Assembly (NCBI GenBank): GCA_014898425.1
Contig: RCSZ01000005.1
Location: forward strand, 310,001 to 374,000
Source of the DNA: Botryotinia globosa
Lineage: Eukaryota > Ascomycota > Leotiomycetes > Helotiales > Sclerotiniaceae
Direction: 5' to 3'
DNA: 64,000 nt
Part shown: in pieces, positions 36,205 through 49,132 of the stretch
Layout: each line of letters opens with the position of its first letter
Position numbering within the stretch: position 1 is the stretch's first letter
Made by a program: the position numbers and the translations under genes
Notes under the pieces: generated by a model
The model's database searches: none
What the model saw: only the letters and a program-made list of their open reading frames with translations
Told to the model about the DNA's origin: nothing

Positions 36205-38625
36205 TAGGGTTGGGCATATATAATATAATATTTGAACGTATTGGTCACCAAATTATGATATATAATATTAATCAAACAGATTATATATTGATTTTTTCAA
36301 TAGAGTATTTTGAAGATATTTTGAAAAAAAAGGAGGAATTTGATTGGATTATATAGAAAAGGGAATCTCCCTCAAAGTATTGAAATTTATATCTTCAAAA
36401 AAATCAATAACCTTATTTAATTCAATTTTAATATTATTATCAAAAACAAAATCATTTTTTAAATTCAGTATTAAATCTTTCCCTAAACTATTTAGAAACT
36501 ATTGAATATAATCAATACTGTTTTTTGTAGTTTTCAATGTTTATGTATTTATATAAATAAATATCAATTTGTTTATAGTTTTAATCGAAAAACAATTTTG
36601 AAGTTTAATTTGAATGAAATTCATATAAGAAAAAGCTTTTTCAAAAAATATATTATTTATTATAGTAATTAATAAATTAAAAGCTAGTTTTGAAAGAAAG
36701 GGTATGTTGTGTTTTTATTAATGAATAATTAATTAGTATAAATAATAGAATTGAAAAAAAGCTTCAAGAGATAAGAGATGAGAAAACAATTTCAAATTTA
36801 TTAATATTTAATATAAAAAAAATGAGAATATAATTTTGCAGCAAAAAAAAAAGTTTCAATTTATAGCTATTTTCCAAAATATTGAAGATTTTGAATATTA
36901 TTAATATAATTTTAAAGAATTGAAAATATTTGTTTTTCAATGAAAATCCAAAAAATATATAAATATTTCTTCTTTTAATATATCTTTTATATATATTTCA
37001 AGTTTTTATTTAAAAAAAACAATAAGATTTATATCGAAATATAAAGAATTAAGAATATATATTATAATATAAATAAATTGAAATTGTAAATTAAACCTGA
37101 AATCCTATCTTCCTCTATTAGTATATAAACAATAATTCTCAATATCTTATAAAAAAGGCAATATACTTTATTTTCAAAAATGTTGAAAATAAATATTAAT
37201 ATTTATTTAATAAGAACAAATATATATTAATAATACTTTATTTGATTCAAATATCTTTTATACTTTATATATAAATTGAAAAATATTATAAAGTAATTAA
37301 AGCTTTTGCTAAAAGAAGTTATTGTTCAATATATAAAAAGAATATATTGAATTTAAATATACAGCATATCCCTATAGTATTAATTAAATACATAAAATAA
37401 ATTCAAGCATTTTAACTTGAATATTCTATTTCGTCGATACCGTTTTAATCAAAGTATAGATTTTTCGATAGTTTAATTTTATAATAAATCTTAAAAGAAA
37501 AAGTTTTTTCAAAGATTTAATAAAATAAGTAATGATATTCAAAGTTTTTTTGAAAAAAAAGTTTAAAAACATTTCAATCTAACTCTCAAATATATCTTTT
37601 CCAGAAAACAGTAAATTCTTGATGATAAACTGCAATTCATATAAATCACAAAAAATAAAATGAATATACTTAAATTCAGGATTATTCTTTATCAATTACT
37701 AATATTTACACTAAATAGAGTATATATCAAAAAAAAAAGCATATCATTTTGAAAAATCACCCTTAATAACCTCTCAAACAATAATAATAACATAATTCAA
37801 AGTGAATTAAACATCTTGAGTATTTTTATTAATAACAAAGCTTTTCCAATAATAAAATTAAACTCCCATTATAAAAAAAACATTTTCAATTTATATATTA
37901 ATAATATTCGCACTACCATCGCTTATAAATTGAATATAAGATAAAACATTAGTAATATTTTCAATCTACTTTTTAATACAATCATAAATAGAATTGAATA
38001 GATTTATACTGAATTTCTTACAACTAAAAGAAATGAATTTAATACATTAAAAGAATATTTATTATTTAAACATTTTGTAAAATGAAAAATAGATTATTGA
38101 AATGAAAATAATTTCGATAAAAAATATTTTGATAAGAATTTTGGATTTTTCGAATAAATTAATAATAATAGCAATAGATTTATATATTCTAACAAAAAAA
38201 GTTTGATATTCAATAATATTGTTCTATTTATTATACCCCATATTATCAAAATAATAAATAAATTAATGAAAATAATAATATTATAATTGAAAATAAATAG
38301 TATAAAGAATATATGAATTAAAAAAAGAAATAAAAATTTGAAAAAAAATCTATATATATCAACAAAAATAAATGAATTTAATTAATTGAATAAGTAATCT
38401 AACTTTTTACTAATAAAAAACATAATAAATACTTTTTCATAATAATTTTTTTAATTATTTATCAAAAAATGCCTTCGAATTTTCCCTATTTTTATTCATT
38501 CTAAAGATTTAATTGATTATCAAATCACATGCATAATCTTAACGTAATATTTTATACCAATCAAAAAACATTATATTATAAAAATATGTAATCCTCAGCT
38601 AGATTATATAATTTGCCTAACCCTA
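36205..38625. mobile_element. RIPed hAT DNA transposon, 2.4 kb
   Basis: Left end TAGGGTTGGGCATATATAAT and complement of the right end TAGGGTTAGGCAAATTATAT form imperfect terminal inverted repeats. The flanks are 8-bp duplications GCCAGTTG (36197-36204) and GCCAATTG (38626-38633), which differ by one transition. The length suits an autonomous hAT, but the interior is extremely AT-rich with no intact transposase frame. The junctions with GC-normal DNA on both sides are abrupt, as expected for RIP confined to the repeat. Confidence 0.85.
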
Positions 38626-38633
38626 GCCAATTG

Positions 38634-39912
38634 CTTTCTAATGCCCCAGATCTCCACTGCAGTGCAAGGATTATCCAAAGATCATCGCTCTAACTCTCGG
38701 AAGTGCCCTTTCATCTGCGAGATTGCTAACGCCCAATTCTCATGTAATCATCTTTGGGCAATGAGGGATCATCCATCTGGACTCTGGAGAGGCCATCAAG
38801 ATACCCGAGTTACGAAACAGGACTCGATCATCGGATGGAAATGGATATCACCCAGATCGTTTGGTTATATCACGTGATTCCTCGATCCATCTCTCTCGCT
38901 GTGCGGTGGTGCCACGAGTGACACGGAGACTCCCTAGGTAATTAATGGCCGAGACTCCCTATATTAGCTAGCCCTCTATATGTTTCTTCTCCCTCCCATC
39001 GAGCTCTCTTCAGCTTGAGCCGCTTCGACATGACATCTCTTTCGCATCGATATCGTGAACATTCCATTCTTTCTTCATTTCCAAACTTTACTTTCTTTGA
39101 GTACCTTCCCAAGTGGATCCCGGTTCGTTACAGCCCGATTGTGTCGAAGAATTGAGTTGCTGAGCACTGAGCACTGAGCACAATCATCCAAGGCTCAGAC
39201 TCAGACTCAGCAGATATATGCATCTCACTAGTCCAGACACGATGATCTAAGTTGCGTGGTCCTCTATACCTAGATAGTTTCCGCCATGGGAACATGGGAA
39301 CACGAAAGGGGCCTCTGAATGACATTGTTCTGAATTCAATCTTGATCTTTCGTATCTAGGTAGGTAGGTATGTCATTTATCCTTTTCATTATGATGTACA
39401 TAGGTACAGTACATACCCATTGTACTCGTACCATACACATACAAGATTTATGCAATCGAAAATATATACATACCATGAAATCTGGATCTTTGAAAAACAC
39501 GGCTCGCTCATAGATAAATGAATGAATAGATAAATTTCTGGAAATCTAATCTTTGCAACCCGACGATAGATAGATAGATCCACCATCAGAAAATTCAATG
39601 TCTACAGAGTACAGGAGTACTTCGATCCATCTATTACTAATATCGCTCATCTCCATTCAGCCTCACGATTAGAAGTGCATCGGGCCAGGGCTCACCATTT
39701 CACATGGCGCCAGATTTATCAATCAATCACTTGATGAACTTTTCTCCTCGTCTTGTTTTTTTCGTTGGGGTTTTTAACCTTCGATTCGAAAATCTGGGTC
39801 ATGGTCGTCATATGTACTTCTTTCGGTAAGCTTAATATGAACTCGGCAAGTTTATATTTGGTTGAGGAGATTTCTTTCTTTTGGGTTCTTGATATAATAT
39901 ATTATTATACTA
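38634..39912. other. GC-normal spacer between two AT-rich blocks
   Basis: About 1.3 kb of ordinary composition without recognised genes. Frames such as 38641-38877 (plus) and 39128-39325 (minus) have no domain features. Short gata/gtag repeats occur near 39358 and 39565. Confidence 0.5.
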
Positions 39913-40120
39913 CAGTAAAACCTCTCTATAAGGATACCGGTTTTTGTGGTCTTTTTTAAGGATATATAGAGGTATTCTTATATAGAGATATCCGACTCAT
40001 CCCGATCTAGTAGTAATTAATTTCCGATTAATCCCGATCGAGTTATATTTCGTGACAATTCTATAACAATTTCAGAATTTTTTTTATTTCTATAATATGT
40101 GATTAAATTCTCTATATAAT
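39913..40120 (+). mobile_element. Left end of a pogo/Fot1-like (Tc1-mariner) element
   Basis: After a TA dinucleotide (39911-39912) comes CAGTAAAACCTCTCTATAAG, typical of pogo/Fot1 terminal repeats, with subterminal inverted and direct repeats of the tatagaggtatt type. I found no matching right end in the window, so the element is truncated or disrupted by nested insertions. The right boundary given is arbitrary. Confidence 0.55.
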
Positions 40121-40214
40121 ATTATATTATAGCTTAAATCCTAATGATTTTATTAATTTAATAAGAATATATATAACTTTGAAACTAAGAAATATAAGAA
40201 TATCCTAATAAAAG

Positions 40215-40385
40215 TATTAAGGTGTAGGTAAAGACTTATATTGTATTATAAGGGTTCTAAGTACTATAAAAGATTAAAGCTTTATTATAGGGAATAGGGT
40301 ATACTAAGAATCTATTAAGGGTATACTAAGAATTTATATCTAAAACACGAAGGCAATATAGTTAATACTATAATAATATTCCTCT
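40215..40385. repeat. RIPed copy of an inverted repeat (partner 43915-44075)
   Basis: Matches the reverse complement of 43915-44075 from the aagacttatattgtattata core through a tatagggaatagggtata block to acgaaggcaa. The GC-rich end of the partner is here converted to AT by transitions. Confidence 0.7.
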
Positions 40386-40844
40386 CTTAGAGCTTGCTTA
40401 TTTCAAAGGCATAGTATTAACTTTATTACTTTTTGATAAAATTACAGGGAATCAGCCTATTAGATTAGTTTATTATTATATTTAAATTAAATAAATAATA
40501 AAAATAATTAAATAAAACCTAAATATCTTTTAAAATAAGCTTGAAATTATTCGAAATAATATCAGCAAATTTTAATTTTTATAAAAAGATTAAAATAAAC
40601 TCTCTTGAGTTTTTTACAAGAATTGTAATCAATTAATAAATCTTTTTTGATTTAATCGATTTCTATTTAAAAGTTATATTTAATATAATAATATCTATAA
40701 TAATAGACCTTTTGAATTCTATTTATATAAACAGATTCAATTTATTCGGATTTATTAAATGAAATATAATAATTGTTTATTTCTAACTTTAAAGGTTTCT
40801 AACTAATTATTATAATAGTAGGTAATATTTTCATTTAATTGGAG

Positions 40845-42185
40845 GTTTATCTCCTTAATATTCTTGCCGCCTGTAAGGGCCGAAGGTATATATACATATG
40901 AAAAAAGAGAACTTTTGTTTAATAAGACTTAATTCAAGCAATATGATTGGCTTGATTCAAGCGATCTGATTAGCTCGATTTTCTTGGTATTATAATTATA
41001 GTACAACTCCTTAGACTTTTTCAACAAAATCATTTAAATTAGTTTATTCAAATTAATATGAATTGAATGAAAAAAAAGAAAAGTAGTAATTATATATAAG
41101 AAATTAAAGGCTTTTAAATAATATAATTTTTATAATACTAGCTTCAAAACTAAAGGGTTTTTAAAGGATTGAAATTGAAATAGTATAAATTTTATAATAT
41201 AAAATTCTAGGCTTTTTCAATGAAATCATTTAAATTAGTTTATTTAAGCTAATATGAATTGAATAAAAAAAAAGAAAAGTAATAACTATATATAAAAAAC
41301 TAAGGGTTTTCAAATAATATATTTTTTATATTATTAGTTTCAAAACTAAGGGTTTTTTAAAGGGTTGAAGTTTAAGTAATATAGATATAATTGAAGTTTA
41401 TATAATCAATTGAAGAAGGGTTATATTAAATATAGTGAATCTAAAATTAATAAAAATTAGTTTAATACTATAGCTTTTGTAATTCAGTGGTATAATTAAT
41501 AATTCGAAATAAAGTGACCCATTAAAATATTAAAAAAAAAATGTGAAAAAATATATATATATATATATATATAAAAATGAAAAAAAAAGGATTTGATAAG
41601 GTAAACCGACTTTGCTTGCAAGCTTTCAATAAAATTTCTTTTTTAGATTTTTATAATAATAAATATAATTATATAATACTTTCTCAAAAAGCAAGGGGTC
41701 CGGGGGCTCGCAGGCCCCTAGTATAATCAATTAAAAGAGGTTTATATTGAATATAGCTGATCTAATATTAATAAAAATTATTTTAATACTATAGCTTTCA
41801 TAGTTTAGTGATATAATTGATGATTTGATGTGAAATGATCTACTAAAATCTGAATAAGATTAAAAAATCTAAATAAAAAAAGGTAAACCGACTTCGTCTA
41901 TAAGCTTTTAATAAAATTTCTTTTTTAGATTTTTATAATTATAAATATAATTATATAATATTTTCTTAAAAAGCAAGGGGTTTGAAAGCTCGTAGGTCTC
42001 TAATATCATTAAAGGATAATTGTCATTTCTTATATAAGCAGATCATTATTATTTATAATTAAACCTCGAGTGTAGCGAGGATCAGGGGTTTGAGGGTTAA
42101 CTCCTATAAAAATTAAACAAATAAGAGAAAAAGCTTCTATGAATCCACGGTTTGAAAAATTCTTTTTCCCCGACGACTAGTATAT
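40845..42185 (+). repeat. Long inverted repeat, left arm
   Basis: Contains a characteristic module: aagcaaggggtccgggggct then cgcaggcccc, preceded by ggtaaaccgactt. The module occurs twice in tandem (about 41600-41725 and 41880-42005), and a second internal unit also occurs twice (about 41010-41180 and 41210-41390). Reverse-complement copies lie at 46600-47340 and 47890-48800. The outer end carries ttgccgcctgtaagggccga, matched inversely near 48755. It is probably one arm of an unclassified transposon or a rearranged repeat family. Confidence 0.65.
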
Positions 42186-42224
42186 TAGAAATTACAGTCA
42201 AAACAAGCGAATTCTCAAGAACTT

Positions 42225-43400
42225 TATTGTTTTTAATAAATATTAATTAAATTACTAAATATTATTATAATATTAAGGGAACTAATTATAACAATAAAAT
42301 TCTATTATTATAATAAAATAATTAAAATTCAATAATATAAGAAAATTTTTGTTAGGATATATATATAATAGTAAGCTGTCAGGACTTCAATCCCTGATAT
42401 TATACCTTTTGGCTAGATTACATATATAGCGTAGTAATAAAGCTTACAATTTCTATTTGGTTCTATACATATTGATTCTATATATGTGATAGAGTATTAG
42501 AGATTAGCTAAGTGGATATTATTTTGGGATCTCTGATTAAGGTTTGCTTGATTGGGAATAGATTTTCCTAATAAGAAATAGATCAGAGGTGAGGATGTAT
42601 TTGTTTAATAATTGAATATTCTGAATTCATTAATAAAAAATTGATTATTAATGGTGAGGATATAACTAATACAATTGGTGTATTATATATCATATAATTA
42701 ATTATATAAATAAATATCTCCATAATTAGTCTTTTCAGAATGAAAAAAATAAAAGAGAGAAGCTCTGTTAGAATATATATATAATAATAAGCTGTTAGAA
42801 CTTCAATCCCTGATATTATGCCTTTTGATCAGATTGTGTATGTGGCGTAGTGGTAAAGCTTACAACTTCTATTTGGTTCCATGCGTATTGATTCCATGTA
42901 TATGATAAATTTCTTATATTCTTTATTCTCTTTATATAAGAAAGAATATTATTATAAAATAAAATAAAGAGTTCTTTATTCAAAATAATAATTCATTATT
43001 TTGAAAAAATTGAAATATGATGTAGGAGCTAGTCTAAATGCGGAATGACAGACGCAATATTATTTTTCCTTATTCTTTATTATAAAAATTGATTGTAAAT
43101 CAATAAAGAAAATTGATAAAATCGATTACAAAATTAGAATTTTCAATTATACTACTTATATATTATAAGCTTGTGCTACCTATATATAGGGGGCAGGAAA
43201 AAGCATAAATAAGTAGCTTGAGTCTCTATATTTAGATCTTTTTCTAATACCCACCTTTATATATATACAAGAATATATAATACAATTTAATAATAATAAT
43301 TCTATTTATTCTACTAGCTCAAGCTTCCAATATAGTATTATTTTAATACTATTCCTAATTCGGCTTAGCTCATCCCACGCTAAGCGAATGATCAACAAGA
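42225..43400. repeat. Solo LTR, family A copy 1, with nested TRIM
   Basis: Starts TATTGTTTTTAATAAATATT (decayed TGTTG) and ends ATCAACAAGA, flanked by AACTT at 42220-42224 and 43401-43405. Removing the nested element at 42350-42907 leaves about 613 bp, matching copies at 49133-50072 and about 50105-51103. An internal cataaataagtag TATA-like site follows a conserved gcggaatgacagacgcaat block. Confidence 0.8.
42350..42907 (+). mobile_element. TRIM-like mini LTR retrotransposon, 558 bp
   Basis: Two 142-bp direct repeats (42350-42491 and 42766-42907, starting TGTTAG and ending TGATA) flank a 274-bp non-coding core. Directly after the first repeat, gtattagag resembles a Met-initiator tRNA primer-binding site. 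Directly before the second repeat is a purine-rich tract (aaaaaaataaaagagagaag). The repeats differ by transitions only. The flanks ATTTT and AATTT are a near-match duplication. It sits inside the family A LTR, whose intact copies are continuous at this point. Confidence 0.8.
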
Positions 43401-43754
43401 AACTTTTTGATAAGAAAATTTTAAAAATATATATTATATCTATTAATTCTTTAAAAAAAAGGAAAATCTTATTATAAATATTATTTATATATAAATAATT
43501 AAATTATTGAATTTATTCTAAAAAAACTATTTAAAAGAATAATAATCTAATTTCTAAAAAGTAATAAAATGATGTATTTGGGTTTATTTTTAAGATCAAC
43601 CAAATAGAAGTATACGATTACTATATACTCCTATTTGATCGAAACGTGTTTTTCAATACATTCCTTTAACCATTATATATTTATTATATTAATTATACTA
43701 TTATAATGTATTTTATTGAGATTAATTGATTATAATAATGTTTTTTATATATAA

Positions 43755-43919
43755 TTGAATTTATATAATCATAAAAAAATTATGGAAAGGATAAAAGCAG
43801 ATAATAATTATCAAAAAATTGTAAATACTTTTGGAATTGAAAAATCGATTATTATTTATATTATTAAAATGAAACAATTATATGATAATAAAAAAACTTT
43901 ATTTAAAAAGGTTAGAAAT
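43755..43919 (+). pseudogene. Pogo-like transposase helix-turn-helix remnant
   Basis: About 50 codons with KKIMERIKADNNYQKIVNTF and GIEKSIIIYI, matching the Psq/CENP-B-type HTH pattern of pogo/Fot1 transposases (I-x-x-I-x-x-G ... I-A-x-x-F-G-I-x-K-S-T-V-x-x-I). Decay to Ile, Asn and Lys is evident. The frame continues by chance into the next repeat, which is not part of it. Confidence 0.45.
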
Positions 43920-44075
43920 GTCACGGCGTCAACTCCGTTGCCTTCGTGCCTCAGGCATGAACCCTTAGTGTACCCTTAGTAAACCCTTAGCATACTCTAT
44001 TCCCTATAATAGAGCCTCAACCTTTTATAATACTTAAAACTTTTATAATACAATATAAGTCTTTATTTGTACTCT
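43915..44075. repeat. Less-mutated copy of the inverted repeat at 40215-40385
   Basis: A GC-containing island (tcacggcgtcaactccgttg, cttcgtgcctcaggcatgaa) in an otherwise AT-only region. Its reverse complement matches the decayed copy at 40215-40385 with C-to-T and G-to-A changes. Confidence 0.7.
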
Positions 44076-45314
44076 AACAATTTGTATCATTTTTTATAAA
44101 TTATTATAATTTAATTTGAAAAATTAGAATTATTATTAAAACTATATTCTAATCGTTTCATTAATTGCTTTAATTATATTTATTATTGATCTACTATATA
44201 TCCCAATTATATCTATTATCAAAATAACTTTATCAAAAAGTAGTAAAGTTATATTAATCAATCTTAAACTATTTTTATAGAAATTATATTCTAATTACTT
44301 TATCGATCGCTTTGATTATATTTATTATTAATCTATTATATATCCCAATTGTATTCATTATTAACCTATATTATTATTAAAAATGATCAATTAGATACTT
44401 ATATCTAGTTTATTTTTATAATTTCTTTTTTTGATTTACATTATCAACTCTGTTAAAGCCGATATCTTTTTATTTGTAAATTTATTTAATAATCTAAGTA
44501 CTATATATTTTGTAATTATTAAAATTATATTTGTTTTAATCGAATTGATTATAAATTTGTTATAAGCCTAAGCTATTAATGTTCAATTATAGATTATTAA
44601 TTTGAAGAATACAATTGAGATATTAAAAATTGCTATTTGTAGTAATATATAAATCCTATTTCACTAGAGATATTATATTACTTTTGAAAGGTTTAATAAC
44701 AATAAATAAGATATTACAAAATGCTAAAATTAATATATAGTATTTTGTAATACAATTAATTATTGCTTAACTATAGACTACAAAAATAAATCGGAATTTC
44801 AGAAGATTATATTTCTTATCAATTTATTCTTCAATTTGATTTATATAAATAATCAAATATATTTCGATATAATTATTAATAATATATATAATTCTAATCT
44901 TTGGTTTTTTAAATAATATATTATAATAAGTATTTAATATAAACTAAACAAATAATATCAAATTTTTGATTTATTACAAAAAGTCTTTATAAATTACAAT
45001 CCCTAACATATAGGATTTAAAACACGGTTCATAACTGGAAGCTGATTGGTCAAGAAAAAGTACGAATGCTCTGTGCGGCGAATATCAAAATCCTAATCTA
45101 GATTAGATATTATTATTAGATATAATAATTATAAATGATTTATGAAATATAATTAATTGATATTTTTATATTCTTTGAATTAATAGCTTTTGAATGATAT
45201 TATTTTTATATAAAAAAAGAGTTGTTATTAATATATCAATTGTTTAGTTGATTTTGTGATAAAAAGTTCGAAAAAAGTTTGATAAAAAGTTGCTAACACA
45301 ATTCTGATTGGTTC

Positions 45315-45955
45315 AGATTTGATTAGTAATAAGAGAGATAAGAGAAGAGATTAGAAAGAAAAGGGGAATTAGAAAAGAGAAGGGATTAGATTTATTAGAT
45401 TTATTAGATTTATTAGATTTATTAGATTTATTAGAGAGAAAAAATAGAAAAAAAAATAGAAAAAAAAATAGAAAAAAAAATAGAAAAAAAAATAGAAAAA
45501 TAGAAATTAGAAAAATAGAAATTAGAAAAATAGAAATTAGAAGAATAGAAATTAAAAAATAATTAAAAAGAGAATTAAAAAAGAATTAAAAAAAGAATTA
45601 AAAAAAGAATTAAAAAGAAAAATAGAAAACAAATAGAAAAATAAATAAAAGAAAAGAATTAAAAACATAATTAAAAAAAGAATTAAAAAGAAAAATAAAA
45701 AAGAATTAGAAAAAAAAGAATTAAAAAGAAAAATAAAAAAGAATTAGAAAAAAAGAAAAGAAAACAATTAGAAAAAGAATTCAAAAAAGAATTAGAAAAA
45801 GAATTTGAAAAAGAATTAGAAAGAGAATTAAAAAAGAATTAGAAAAAGAATTCAAAAAGAATTAGAAAGAAAATTAGAAAGTGAATTAGAAAGAAAATTA
45901 GAAAGTGAATTAAAAAGATTTAAAAAAAGATTTATAAGATTTATAAGGTTTTGAG
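45315..45955 (+). repeat. C-poor A-rich compound tandem repeat
   Basis: About 640 bp of strand-asymmetric sequence with only a handful of C. It runs through 9-bp agatttatt units (about 45387-45432), aaaaaatag units (about 45440-45500), aaaatagaaattag units and finally agaattaaaaa / gaattagaaa units. No coding potential. Confidence 0.85.
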
Positions 45956-46028
45956 GTTTAATTATACCTTTAATACTTTTATATAAGCTAAAAGCTAGAG
46001 GTTAATAAAGATTGTTATTATTATTGTG

Positions 46029-46220
<192 letters not shown>

Positions 46221-46599
46221 AACTTTATTAACCTCTGACTTCTAACTTATTTTTAATAATTATAATCTTCTTTGATTAGCTATTATATTATATTATAAAA
46301 TTATCAATTGAAATCTAATTCTAAAACCTCTATATCAAAAAATTAATATTTTGAATATAATTTAATAATAAAGTATATTAATATATAAAATATAAAATAA
46401 TAAATTGCTATCTTATTTTTTTCACTTGAAAATATTTTTTATTCTAAGAAATAATATATAATATTTTATATTAATTTTTAAAAATCTATTTTTCAATATA
46501 AATTATACAAAATAATATTTTTTTTATATTCTTTTTTTTAATCATTTTCAAGATTAAATTTGATATATATTTATATATAAATAAACTCTATTTATTGTA

Positions 46600-47340
46600 A
46601 CAAAATACTAGCCGTCGGGGAAAAAGAATTTTTCAGATTATGGATTCATAGAAGCTTTTTCTTTTATTTCTTTAATTTTTATAAAGGTTAATCCCTAAAC
46701 CTTCGATCTTTATTATACTTAAAGTTTAATTATAAATAATAATAACCTATTTATATAAGGAATTATAATTATCTTCTAATAATATTAGAGGCCTAAAAGC
46801 TCTTGAACCTTTTACTTTTTGAGAAAGTATTATATAATTATATTTATAATTATAAAAATCTCAAAAAGAAATTTTATTGAAAGCTTACAAACGAAGTCGA
46901 TTTATCTTTTTTTATTCAGATTTTTTAATTTTATTTAGATTTTTAGATTTTATTCAGATTTTTTAATTTTATTTAGACTTTTAATTTTATTTGGATTTTT
47001 TAATTTTATTCAGATTTTAGTGGATCATTTCACATCAGATCATCAATTATATTACTGAACTACGAAAGCTATAGTATTAAAATAATTTTTATTAATATTA
47101 GGTTAGCTATATTCAATATAAACCTCTTTTAATTGATTATATAAACTCTAGTTATTTTTATATTATTTCAACTTCAATCTTTTATAAAAACCTTAGTTTT
47201 GAAGCTAGCAATACAAAAAATATATTATTTGAAAGCCTTTAATTTCTTATATATAGTTACCACTTTTTTTCTTTTTCATTCAATCCATATTAGCTTAAAT
47301 AAACTGATTCAAAAGATTCTATTATTAATTTAATTATAAT
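46600..47340 (-). repeat. Long inverted repeat, right arm copy 1
   Basis: Reverse-complement match to 41040-42185. It begins at the ctagccgtcggggaaaaaga boundary and passes through the gctttttgagaaagtatta-type module. More decayed by transitions than the left arm. Confidence 0.65.
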
Positions 47341-47889
47341 ACTAAGAATATTACAAAAGATTTATAACTAATTGGATAGCTCGATTGGAAAAACTAAGCT
47401 CCAATCAATAGAAAGTTTCGTATATTATTTATAATTAATCAAAGGGAATCTTATATATATCAATTAACAAATTTGCTATAATTATAGAGATATATGATTA
47501 CATAATACATGAGTACAAAAAAACTTGACTTGCTTCTACGAATCCATTATAAAAATATTTATAAATTCAAAAAAAATTATTCTTTAATATTTGTATGTAT
47601 AAATTTATGTATTTTATAATCGATTTTATAATTTTAATAAAAAAATAGAGATAAAATAAAATAAGTATATTATAATATCGAGTATTGATTGATAAAATAA
47701 GTTTCTAATTGAAATTAATATATTCTATAAATTCGAAATAAATTCCTAGTTTTAAAATAGAAATAATATCTGAATATAATATTCTTTTATTAATAAAATA
47801 ATTTCTATATTATTTGAGATTATATTAATAGAATTATTGTATATAATATATTTATTGATTTCTTTATTATCTATTGTTTTAATTAATAA

Positions 47890-48800
47890 TCATATCAGGG
47901 GCCTGCGAGCCCCTGGACCCCTTGCTTTTTGAGAAAGTATTATATAATTATATTTATATCACGGAATTCACCGTCTCGTGCAACAATATATGACTAAGCG
48001 GGGCACTCCTTTGGAGTATTATTATTATGATTACAATATAGATCTTTATTCCTTATATTTGTAAACCCTAATATCTAATTAAACTATTCTATAATTTGAT
48101 TAAGATATATAAAGCAGGTATAATCTTTATAATCACACCTCAAGTCAATCTAGTTTATTATTTTTATATATATTAACCAAGTAATCAAATATATTCAATT
48201 AACGTAGCTATTCCTCCGTAATAATTTATAATTATAAAAATCTAAAAAAGAAATTTTATTGAAAGCTTGTAGGCGAAGTAGATTTACCTTTTTTTATTTA
48301 GATTTTTTATTTTTATTCAGATTTTTTATTTTTATTTACATTTTAGTAGGTCACTTCACTTCGAATTACTAATTATACTACTAAACTACGAAAGCTATAG
48401 TATTAAAATAATTTTTATTAATTTTAGACTTATTATATTCAATATAACCCTTTTCTAATTGATTATATAAGATCCAACTATATTTATATTAATTAAACTT
48501 CAATCTTTTAAAAAACCTTTAGTTTTAAAGCTAGCAATATAAAAAATATATCATTTAAAAGCTCTTAACTTCTTATATATCATTATTACTTTTGTTTTCT
48601 TTTTATTTAAGTAATTTAAATAATTTTGTTGAAAACCTCTAAAAATCTATACTATAGTTATAATATTAAGAAAATCAAATCAATCAAATCGTTTGAATTG
48701 GGTTTTATTAAGTAAGAGTTCTCTTTTTTTGTGTGTATATAATATTAATACCTTACGGGCGATAAGAATATTAAGGAGGTAAATCTTCAATAATATATAT
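47890..48800 (-). repeat. Long inverted repeat, right arm copy 2, interrupted
   Basis: A second reverse-complement copy of the 40845-41740 material. It starts with the well-preserved ggggcctgcgagcccctgga and ends at the gataagaatattaaggaggt edge. A solo LTR interrupts it at 47957-48223. Confidence 0.65.
47957..48223. mobile_element. Solo LTR, 267 bp, perfect 5-bp target duplication
   Basis: Starts TATCACGGAATTCACCG and ends CCTCCGTAATA (decayed TGTCAC..GTAACA). It is flanked by ATTTA on both sides (47952-47956, 48224-48228). Removing it restores the continuous sequence seen in the other copies of the host repeat. It keeps more CG than its surroundings. Confidence 0.9.
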
Positions 48801-49132
48801 ATCTTTTTAAAGACATTCAATCTAATATTAGCTTATTATATAATCGAATTATGTGATTATTATTTAAAAGGAGTTTTAATTTAATATAATCTTAAAAAAA
48901 ATAAAGAACAATTGATTCTTTATTTAATCTTTAAAGAAAGCTTTATTTTATAAGGAATAACAGAATTAGAAAATGATTAATAAAGAGATCAATAAAAGTA
49001 TAAAAGCTTGATCAATATGAAAAAGTATAAAATAAGACCTTTTCCCTTTTAATATAGAATAAAAAAGAGAACTATTTAATGTAGATTCTTTAAAATCACG
49101 TGTCACCTTGCTTAGTAATCCACTTTAGTTAT

